DNA of 64,000 bases, from the NCBI GenBank assembly GCA_035235625.1, contig CP141149.1:3133001-3197000 (forward strand). Reading direction: 5' to 3'. Positions 56,311 through 64,000 of the stretch are shown one piece after another (position 1 is the stretch's first letter; every line of letters starts with the position of its first letter). Under the pieces are notes generated by a model that did no database searches, was not told the DNA's origin, and was given only the letters and a program-made list of their open reading frames with translations. A program made the translations under genes and the position numbers. This stretch comes from Saururus chinensis (taxonomy: Eukaryota; Streptophyta; Magnoliopsida; Piperales; Saururaceae).

Positions 56311-56470
56311 TTGTCCAGGCTCTTCTTGCTGTATCCTGCAGGGAAGATGCTAGGACTGCTGCCTATGACATGTGTGAATGCAGTTGTGAGGTGTTCAATG
56401 GGGGCGACTGCACCAACACTGAACCGTTAGTTCCAGTCCTCATAATGGAGCTCATGTCGTTTCCTCTTTT
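56300..56470 (+). pseudogene. Probable importin beta-1 fragment joined to the importin-5 piece
   Basis: Continuing in the 56232 frame, [20 protein letters not shown] and, a little later, [12 protein letters not shown] resemble the part of importin beta-1 that reads with [10 protein letters not shown] and LVPVIMMEL. About 15 residues between are scrambled. If correct, two different karyopherin messages were joined at about 56300. It could instead be a diverged piece of the same importin-5 gene, but its order would not fit. Confidence 0.4.
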
Positions 56471-56865
56471 GAAGGGTAGTGTTGCCACAACTACCATGGC
56501 TGACACGTGCACAAGTGTCCATGTTGTTGTCCTAGGTGGTGGATTCCCTAGGAAAGAAGGATGGAGGAGGAAGGATGTTACGTCGAACCATATCTCCATA
56601 TATATGTCACAAGCCTCGGACCTAGCGAAGTATGCCGCTGCTACCTGCAAGGTTATGGTTATGGTTGTAGACAAGTATGCCTTGATTTTGAAGGTTCAGG
56701 TTATGGTCCTTGGACCTGTCTTGAGGTCTCTAGCATTTGCTCGTGACTTAGCCGCTCTCGCAGTTTAGGACCGGCTGTTCCGAGCAACAGCTTTGGTGGA
56801 CCCGATGTCTGGAGTTTTGAAGCCACCTCTAGGATGAAGTGATGCGCAAGCGAAGCGTGGTGGAA
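56471..56865 (+). other. Tail of H up to the 3' LTR
   Basis: The 56232 frame stays open to 56768 but resembles nothing I know. From 56769 there is non-coding sequence ending gcaagcgaagcgtggtggaa, a purine-rich stretch that serves as the polypurine tract. A closely similar agcagaagcgtggtggag precedes LTR I at 63454. Confidence 0.5.
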
Positions 56866-57180
56866 TGTTGTGAATATTTTAGGGGATGCTAGGGGCTGCC
56901 ATTGGGTCCAAGTAGTAGCGTAATTGTGGTTTTAATGTAATAAGGGTATTTAGGTAATTTGGTTAATTAGGTAATTAGTGATTTATTGTAATTATGATAA
57001 TGGTCCTTAGGTGCTTGTTAGTGAGCCCATTAGTTAGCCTATTTAAATATAAGGGCTACGCCTGATCTTCTTCCCTTTCTTCTGTGCTTCTCCCCTTTCT
57101 GTCTGATAGCCATGTCATCCACTCTCCCCTTTCCTAGTCTCCCTACGCTGCTCCATTCTTGTGGGCAATCGTCCACATCA
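56866..57180 (+). repeat. 3' LTR of element H
   Basis: It runs from TGTTGTGAATA to CCACATCA and is followed by the target duplication GAATT. TATA-like tatttaaat lies at 57040-57048. Confidence 0.85.
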
Positions 57181-57535
57181 GAATTCTCCCAAAGGTGAAG
57201 GCCAAACCTAAGGGGGAAGAGAGGGGGTGGCAGATTGGGAGAGAGGAGGGAAAAAGGAGGAGGGGGTGGACTACTCTAGGACATCCCCTCCTCTCCTATG
57301 ATTCCTCTTTTATACCCCTTTCATTTCCTCTCTTGAATGGGCCTATATGTGGGTTGTTCTTAATTGGGCTATCCTTATTTATTTCTTCCGGTTTAACTTG
57401 AGGTTCAAACACAATGGAAGCGGTCTCTGTCTCTCAAAGCCCATGGTGGCCTGGATCCGCTGCACACAGCCAAGCCCGCTATAGGGTTGACCCCTTGTTA
57501 ACTAGGGGTCCCACCATCAATAAATAATTCACACA

Positions 57536-57821
57536 TCTAGACTCCATATCGTGTTAATGCACAACTTAGTTGAATGCTGTGTGTGTGTGTGATGTCGGCA
57601 AGTCCCAATCGAATTAGTGTAACAAAGGCACATGTGCAGTCGGCATGACCGCCCCCACCACCCTTGGACCCCGTGACCAGTATCGGTTCACCTGAACTAC
57701 AACAACATTGGACCAAGCTGGGCCCGAACCCATAGCATGGTCCAACAAGAATTGCATCTCTTCAAATTGTCTGAATCCGATAGCAATTGCTCACAGAGTG
57801 AATTCACTAACTTAGTAATGT
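57536..57821. other. Unassigned sequence with short GT repeat
   Basis: It contains a (TG)n run at about 57575-57592. Nothing else was recognised. Confidence 0.45.
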
Positions 57822-57824
57822 TAA

Positions 57825-58383
57825 GGGGCTGTTTGTGTTTTGAATTTTTCTAAGATTTTGTTCCAATTCTGGCTTGAATTATTGGAATCATGTTTCTGAG
57901 TAGAAATTGGGTGGAATTAAAAATGTCTTCGAGAACTTGATTCAAAGTCATTTTGAGTTGGAATTGACCGGAATCACCGAATCACCTGATGAGGTGATTT
58001 TGTCGATTCCATCTCCTTGCCCCCATTTCAAAAATTACATATTTAGTTATTTTACAATGGTTACCTCTCATATCGATTTGAGCCTAAACAATGTGTCATA
58101 ATAGGTGGGGCCTACTTTAAAATTTTAAAATTACCTATCTTTGTGGGATCTTGTTTAACAGAGCTTGAATTTAAGAAAGTAAAAGTACCAAAAACATTAA
58201 TATCCGAGTTCGGGATAGAGAGTTATAATAGTTTTAAATTTTAATATTGTGTTTGAAGCACATTTGAATTTCTTCTAAAAAATTCTGTTACCAACTGTAA
58301 TTTATATTCGGCAATGAATTTTTGGAATCAATTCCAAAAAATTCCACTTCCATTTTCAAAAAGTCTAACACCTAAACAGCCCC
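57825..58383. mobile_element. Tourist-like (PIF/Harbinger) MITE
   Basis: Terminal inverted repeats GGGGCTGTTT at 57825 and AAACAGCCCC ending at 58383 are flanked by TAA on both sides (57822-57824, 58384-58386), the trinucleotide duplication of PIF/Harbinger elements. Length 559 bp, no coding capacity. A central part (about 58105-58230) resembles the LTR of chromovirus E, including gagttcgggatagagag. Confidence 0.75.
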
Positions 58384-58386
58384 TAA

Positions 58387-58860
58387 TTGTCTATGGAGAG
58401 GAAAATAGCCAAACAATACCGGACACTAGAGAACTGATCACAACGATTGATGTCATGGGAGAAGCTTTCATGTTGTTGGAAGGGATGAAAAGTTGGTGAA
58501 ACATGGGAGTTCTTTCAGGGGGCCAATGTGAGAGAAGGGGAGTAGTACTGGAGAAAGGGGCATCCTACAAAAGAGGATGTAATGGGCCTATGCAGAAGAA
58601 GTGGGTGTTAGGAAGCATGGGTGCCACAATAATAGTGACTCACCAACTTGAATTTTGCTATGGAGGGTTAGGGCTGCCATTGGAACAATATGGTTACAGG
58701 ATAACTTATTCCATTACCGTAGTTGTACCCAAATCTTTATCCATAATTGTTTCATTAGGTAAATGGTGTAGGTTCTTTTACATTTTTTCCATCCACTAAT
58801 AATGTAACACACCATATTTTTTTGAAGAGAATTTAATAATTAAGTTTAATATGTTCATAT
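58387..58860. other. Unassigned sequence
   Basis: A plus-strand frame of 98 codons (58503-58799) has no recognisable similarity. No repeat signal was seen. Confidence 0.4.
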
Positions 58861-59900
58861 TTTTAGGCCATCAATAACCATTGACATGTCAATAGACTTG
58901 CCGATGGAATTCTAGAAATTTTTATTGGCAGACTCATCGACATGTAGATGAAGCCGCTGATGGTAACTGCATGCACGTAGTTAATTTGGAATATGATGCA
59001 ACTAATTAGTTTCAAATTTTGTGAGTAGTTATGATAGTATTTAAAGTGTATAAATAGTTTGAGAAGGGAAAAAATGAGTCCAAGAGGGTAATTTGTAGCT
59101 GGAGAGGAGGATGGTGGACAACTGATAGTGAAGCAAACGCCAGGAGTTTGAGTGGCACTTGCATTTCAAGGTCGTATTGCTTTCTAGCCTTGCAATTTTA
59201 ACGAATTCGTGTACTTTTAGATTTTCTTCAAGTTCTTCATGATTTGAGTTTGACAAACTGTTAATTGAAGTGAAATCCTTGAGTTTTATAAACTCTAATG
59301 GTAAATCCATGAATTTTTGGTATCATGAGTTAAATTATGGTTTGGGTCAATGATTTCTTCTTTATGAAAATATTTTCAAGAAGTTTGCATATTTATATAT
59401 ATGTATGTATATATATATTATTTTCTAAAATAAATGGGAGCAATTGTCCATGAGTTTTATTATCGGTCGAGTTATCGACAAGTTGGTGATTGCACCGACA
59501 AAAGGAAGAAGACAAACAATGCTCATGTATGCATGCACAGCACGCATGTTGTTTTTGGTCACTAGCAGTATGAATGATGCATTGATGAGGCAATAGTGTG
59601 AATGGTAGAATAGTGCTTTACCACTATCGGTAAGGTTCGGCATGTCGGTAAACTCACCAATGGTCATGGGTGAGGTTGCCGACCCATTTATGAAGTCATG
59701 ATAAAATCTGGCATCTATATCAATAAAGTTCGACATGTTGATGAACTCACGATAGTTACTGGTGAGGAAACCAACTCATCCATGAGGTTACCGATGGAAC
59801 ATCATAATCATTGTTGATAGGATTTGACGTATCATGGACCGACCAATGGTCATCGGTCGGGTAATTGACACATTGGCAAGGTTGCTGATGAAATATATCA
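58861..59900. mobile_element. Degraded CACTA-type motif arrays
   Basis: Clusters at 58870-58960 and 59455-59895 contain many variants of gccgatgg, tcggcatgtcggtaaactca, caccaatggtcatgg and ggttgccgac in both orientations. Such short alternating motifs are typical of CACTA subterminal regions. Between them is a single-copy-looking stretch and an AT dinucleotide run (59393-59420). No CACTA ends were found, so the assignment is tentative. Confidence 0.4.
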
Positions 59901-60539
59901 TTTGTGGATTTCATTGATAATTAACATGAAAGGTTTGTGCTCTTTCAACTGCGATGAATTATTTGATTTTCTAACAAGAATGCCTTAGTATGCTGGTCAA
60001 ATCTTTATATTTATTTAAGATGGATATGCCATGGATTATTCCAATATACTAAGCATCCATTGTGGTGTAGGTGTTTGGGTTGTGAATTGAAGGTATTGGG
60101 AGGGCTTTAGCTATAGTTCGATTCTACCTTGCTATTATGGAGTTTCTTCAACTACGTTTAACTAGGCACATGAGTGTGCCATTTTAACTTTCATTGGTTT
60201 AAACATTACTAACAAACAACAATGAACTTGTGGTTCACACTAGGATTCAAGTCCAGGGGGCAAATGAAAGGTTTGTTGAAGATGTAGTGTGGTCCTTCAA
60301 AGAAGAGAAGAGAACCATCTAGATGAGGATCAAGAAGTAGACTAGGAGGAGAACCCAAAGGGGAACTTAGAGGAAGAAGATCCAGAGGAGGATCCAGAGA
60401 GGACCTTGACGACTTTGCCAATGATATCGCATGATTGAAATATTTTTATAAAAAAATTAGTGCATTCAAAAGAAAATGATTTCTCTACATTGTCTTGCAT
60501 ACATTATTACAAAAGCAAAGAAAGAACAATAAGTAAACA
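59901..60539. other. Unassigned sequence
   Basis: It contains a purine-rich block at 60295-60415. No coding or terminal signal was recognised. Confidence 0.4.
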
Positions 60540-62070
60540 AGTCGAAATCCTAAGGACAAGGAGGAGATGGACGAAACTCTATCCCTAATCGGGTGCATTG
60601 GGCGATCATCTTTAGATGTCCCTGATACTCTTGAATATATTCTACCTCTCTAATAAGACAGTGGAATCTGTCCATGAAGTCAGATAGAATTTCCTGCATC
60701 TCCTCAATTGTCTCTATGATGGCCCAATCTATGGTGGCTAATGGTGGTAGTGAGACTAAGGTAGCCTGAACCTTCTCATGTTGCTGCTCCTCTTGCTATT
60801 GTTGTGGTGGCTGTTGCTAGGGCTGTGCCTACTATGGCTGGATGAGTGGAGGAAATTGTCAAGGTTTAGGTTTTACATACCCCCATGAGTGAATGTATTG
60901 TGTCCAACATGAGGGAGGCAACCATCAAAACAAAAACTTAAATCAATGACTATCGTAGTCATCAGATAGCCAAAGGGATAGGCTTTTGCTCGAGGCTGGT
61001 GAGCAAACATGGTGATCGACTACATGATGGAGGACAAACAGAATGGATGATAGTAGTGGATGTGGTGAATGACCATCACCATAGGAGCAGTTAGCTAGGT
61101 AGTATTCCCCTTTTGTGGATAGAGGTTATGGAGGAAAATCCTATGATAAACATGGAATAGTGGATACATCTGAGAGGTAGGGAGAGCATTACTAGCAACC
61201 CAGTTCAAATGTTCACCACACAAGTCACTTGTGATCATCTCCCAATCCTTGAGGCAGGTGAAGAAGGTATATGCCTCCGGAATGAAGCTATGCATAGCTC
61301 CATAGACTTCACGAACTACCGAGATGATAGCTTTACCACCCTAGGTGAGTGAGCCCTTGGCATGGATGGTAGAGAGCCTCTCCTAGAAGATGGCTCGACA
61401 TCCGTTATCTTGAGTGTTGATCTATCTCTCCGCTATGATCGGTCTTCACCCTTCGTCCACATTGAAGATCCGGTTCACCTCATCAAATCGGAGGGGGGGG
61501 TGGAGGCAGAGGAGGAAGAGGCTATCGAAGAATACTCAGAGTTGTGGTAGTTGAATGATGGGGATGCTAGTTGAGAGGTAGATGGTTCTACTGTGGCGGC
61601 GACTAGTTATGCTACTATGGTAGGAGGTGTAGAAGTGGTCATCCTAAGTAAATGAGTAGAGAAAGCGGCTATGCTAGCTAGTGTAGAGGTGACAACTACC
61701 CTAGCTGAAGAGGCTGGGATAGTGGTTTCACCCATTGGAGGTGTAGGAATAACTGTAGGTGGATGAGTGATGGTGGTAGTGCGGGCAACAGAAGCAAAAG
61801 TTGCTCCTTGTGTGAGATGAGAGGTAGCAGGTCGTAAGCTTTGGTTTCTAATAGGCTTAGCCTTGGGACATGGGGTAGGCGGAGTAGAGACGAGCTTAGT
61901 TGGTCTAGATGAGGAGGTGCTACCCTTACCCCTCAGGGCGGGAGTCCCTCATGGAGCTGTTTGGACAAGCCTCTTTTCCGCCATTGTTTGGCAAGAAGCA
62001 TCCCGATGAATTAGAGGTTGAGGGTCATGGTCCAACTCAGGTGTAGAAGAGGGGTAGGAATTTAACATTT
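60540..62070 (-). pseudogene. Degraded retroelement-associated protein (putative plant transposon protein type)
   Basis: On the minus strand, after a proline/serine/threonine-rich N-terminal part (about 61560-61990), the sequence reads ERLSTIHAKGSLT (a stop follows), KAIISVVREVYGAMHSFIPE, AYTFFTCLKDWEMITSDLCG, EHLNWVASNALPTSQMYPLF, HVYHRIFLHNLYPQKGNTT and, after a stop, LTAPMVMVIHHIHY and HQPRAKAYPFGYLMTTIV. This resembles an accessory protein domain found in many plant gypsy elements and labelled putative plant transposon protein. Its function is unknown. Stops in several places make it non-functional. The family name is from memory and uncertain. Confidence 0.45.
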
Positions 62071-62149
62071 GTAGTTTTTGAAGAAATTTTTAAAATATAT
62101 TTAAGCAAAAGTTAAGTGTGTTGAGTAGAGCTATGAGAGATGAGTGCAG

Positions 62150-62392
62150 TGAGCCCAAGAACACCTAAATCAAACACAAGGGTCATAAGTTATGGCTTTG
62201 GGAAGCACACCATTTGGGTGAGACCCACATAAAAAGTTCGGGATAACCTACCCATGTGTAATCTAGTTTTGTAGGATTCATCAATACGAGCTCAATAGAA
62301 CCAAGAATGTCTGATTCCAACTTCGGGGTAGGGAGATACACCAATTTAAATTTCATTTTCAAATAAAGACAAAACAAAAAAGAAAAAATAAA
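62150..62392 (+). repeat. Chromovirus LTR fragment at gap edge
   Basis: It aligns with the start of the LTR of E (36640-36840): acctaaatcaaa, gggtcataagttatggcttt, gggtgagacccac, tttgtaggattcatcaatac, caatagaaccaagaatg and cttcggggtagggagata. It continues into the N run. Confidence 0.65.
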
Positions 62393-63392
62393 NNNNNNNN
62401 NNNNNNNNNNNNNNNNNNNNNNNNNNNNNNNNNNNNNNNNNNNNNNNNNNNNNNNNNNNNNNNNNNNNNNNNNNNNNNNNNNNNNNNNNNNNNNNNNNNN
62501 NNNNNNNNNNNNNNNNNNNNNNNNNNNNNNNNNNNNNNNNNNNNNNNNNNNNNNNNNNNNNNNNNNNNNNNNNNNNNNNNNNNNNNNNNNNNNNNNNNNN
62601 NNNNNNNNNNNNNNNNNNNNNNNNNNNNNNNNNNNNNNNNNNNNNNNNNNNNNNNNNNNNNNNNNNNNNNNNNNNNNNNNNNNNNNNNNNNNNNNNNNNN
62701 NNNNNNNNNNNNNNNNNNNNNNNNNNNNNNNNNNNNNNNNNNNNNNNNNNNNNNNNNNNNNNNNNNNNNNNNNNNNNNNNNNNNNNNNNNNNNNNNNNNN
62801 NNNNNNNNNNNNNNNNNNNNNNNNNNNNNNNNNNNNNNNNNNNNNNNNNNNNNNNNNNNNNNNNNNNNNNNNNNNNNNNNNNNNNNNNNNNNNNNNNNNN
62901 NNNNNNNNNNNNNNNNNNNNNNNNNNNNNNNNNNNNNNNNNNNNNNNNNNNNNNNNNNNNNNNNNNNNNNNNNNNNNNNNNNNNNNNNNNNNNNNNNNNN
63001 NNNNNNNNNNNNNNNNNNNNNNNNNNNNNNNNNNNNNNNNNNNNNNNNNNNNNNNNNNNNNNNNNNNNNNNNNNNNNNNNNNNNNNNNNNNNNNNNNNNN
63101 NNNNNNNNNNNNNNNNNNNNNNNNNNNNNNNNNNNNNNNNNNNNNNNNNNNNNNNNNNNNNNNNNNNNNNNNNNNNNNNNNNNNNNNNNNNNNNNNNNNN
63201 NNNNNNNNNNNNNNNNNNNNNNNNNNNNNNNNNNNNNNNNNNNNNNNNNNNNNNNNNNNNNNNNNNNNNNNNNNNNNNNNNNNNNNNNNNNNNNNNNNNN
63301 NNNNNNNNNNNNNNNNNNNNNNNNNNNNNNNNNNNNNNNNNNNNNNNNNNNNNNNNNNNNNNNNNNNNNNNNNNNNNNNNNNNNNNNNNNNN
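62393..63392. other. Assembly gap
   Basis: A run of exactly 1000 N, so the true size is unknown. Confidence 0.98.
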
Positions 63393-63453
63393 TTGGCTCA
63401 TTTTCCAGCATGGTCACCTTGCGGACAAGGAGAATAGCAGAAGCGTGGTGGAG

Positions 63454-63773
63454 TGTTGTGCACAATGATCATACTCTCCTTTATTAATTTATTTGCATTG
63501 AACTATTTATTCATTGTTGCAATACTTTATTGTTCGTACTGTGTTGGTTCAGTTAGTGGCCCAGGCTAGCCGACCCACTAACTGGGTTATCTTGTAAGAA
63601 CCGGACCGGTCTGGTTCAGGTGGCTGGTTCCCTAGGTGGTCGTCTCCTATATGGGGCGGCCCTTACTTTTGGTTGGAGTTTATGCAATTGAAGTATTCCA
63701 GTTTCTCCCCTTTCTTCGTTACTTCTCCTCTTTCCCTGCATAATTCTCTTAGGTACCGATTGTGCCTGCATCA
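63454..63773 (+). repeat. LTR I, 320 bp, related in design to the LTRs of H
   Basis: It starts TGTTGTGCACAATG after a purine-rich agcagaagcgtggtggag and ends CCTGCATCA. The start, the end, the length and the polypurine-tract context resemble those of element H. It is the 3' LTR of an element whose internal part lies in the gap. A 10-bp hairpin (CAGTTAGTGG at 63550-63559 with CCACTAACTG at 63575-63584) lies in its middle. Confidence 0.6.
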
Positions 63774-63775
63774 GG

Positions 63776-64000
63776 CACATCAGCCACTTTTATGTATGAA
63801 CATCAAGAGAGAATTAATCAGTGTAAGTTGACTTAGACATTTGAATTTGAATAGAGCCTAGGTGATCAAATTAGAGGATCTTTGGCAAGAATTCTATTTA
63901 GAATACAAAGAAAAGATAATTCTGTGTAATGTACTTCAATGTTTATAAGTCTTATGTACTTTAATATCTATTTAGATAATGAAATTGTCCTCATAAAGAT
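63776..64000. repeat. Dispersed repeat shared with 19420-19640
   Basis: cagccacttttatg, catcaagagagaatt, gttgacttagaca, tttagaatacaaagaaa and tgtcctcataaagat match 19431-19637 in order. It continues beyond the window. Confidence 0.65.

Larger units (their letters stand above)
35236..57180 (+). mobile_element. Element H: small-LTR retrotransposon carrying cellular gene fragments
   Basis: LTRs of 329 and 315 bp (TGTTGTGAA...CACATCA), perfect GAATT target duplications and a TTGGTATCAGAGCGG primer binding site after the left LTR define it. Without the later insertion E (36549-54751) it is about 3.7 kb. The internal part has a short gag-like start and then sequence from cellular genes (PPR-like, plastid pyruvate kinase, importin-5, probably importin beta-1). 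No protease, integrase or reverse transcriptase is seen. So it must have been moved by enzymes of another element. Similar behaviour is known from maize Bs1. The two LTRs are clearly diverged, so the insertion is old. Confidence 0.8.
34800..57535 (-). repeat. LTR of element G, split by the nested insertion (34800-35235 and 57181-57535)
   Basis: The two halves flank element H with GAATT on each side (35231-35235, 57181-57185). Joined, they are collinear with the uninterrupted fragment at 29905-30197. The left end TGTAGAGTGG abuts a minus-strand primer binding site, so this is the 5' LTR of a minus-strand element. The right end, perhaps ttcacaca near 57535, is a guess. Confidence 0.65.

Noticed and set aside
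57575-57592. GT run as a regulatory feature
   Set aside because: It is a short microsatellite without context.
61362-61550. 62-codon plus frame with an acidic end
   Set aside because: It is antisense to the better-supported minus-strand relic.
62346-63465. Long minus-strand frames across 62393-63392
   Set aside because: They are also produced by the N run of the second gap.

Overview
The window is repeat-dominated nuclear DNA of an angiosperm, AT-rich outside a few transposon segments. It consists almost entirely of LTR retrotransposons (Ty3/gypsy of the Athila and Tekay-chromovirus types, Ty1/copia of the SIRE-like type), with some CACTA-like and MITE DNA transposon pieces. I see no intact cellular gene, no tRNA or rRNA gene and no CRISPR array. 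The species cannot be told from the sequence. Two blocks of exactly 1000 N (11393-12392 and 62393-63392) are assembly gaps.

Layout. 1-4.7 kb: SIRE-like copia LTRs flanking a decayed gag with no pol, plus a third LTR. 5.2-11.4 kb: an Athila-type gag-protease relic (element A) split by a 3.36-kb solo LTR that is flanked by perfect 5-bp duplications and carries a 57-bp tandem repeat. 12.4-19.6 kb: a CACTA-like arm, the RNase H end and 3' LTR of a copia element (F2), and a second copia gag relic. 19.7-26.5 kb: a minus-strand Athila-type element (D) with gag and protease but no reverse transcriptase or integrase. 26.6-29.9 kb: a copia LTR fragment, a CACTA-like end, a 77-bp tandem duplication and a short unrecognised coding relic. 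30.2-33.9 kb: a truncated Athila-type copy (B).

34.8-57.5 kb is a nest of elements whose boundaries can be read directly. An LTR on the minus strand (G) was entered by a small-LTR element (H, 35236-57180, target duplication GAATT). H was entered by a Tekay-type chromovirus (E, 36549-54751, CTTGC/CTTGA). E was entered, inside its protease, by an Athila-type element (C, 40153-49694, CAGGG/CACGG). By eye the two LTRs of C differ less than those of E, as the nesting order requires. C keeps long open gag-protease and integrase frames, but its reverse transcriptase region is broken.

The most unusual object is element H. Where pol should be, it carries joined pieces of cellular protein genes: a PPR-like piece, a plastid pyruvate kinase piece, a long importin-5 piece and probably an importin beta-1 piece. 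They share one mostly open frame. It looks like a gene-transducing retrotransposon, and the 3' LTR of E now points into this chimeric frame. An H-less copy of the surrounding LTR survives at 29905-30197.

57.5-64 kb: a Tourist-like MITE with an LTR-like core, degraded CACTA-type motif arrays, a minus-strand relic resembling retroelement-associated plant transposon proteins, a chromovirus LTR fragment running into the second gap, a 320-bp LTR (I) and a repeat shared with 19.4 kb.
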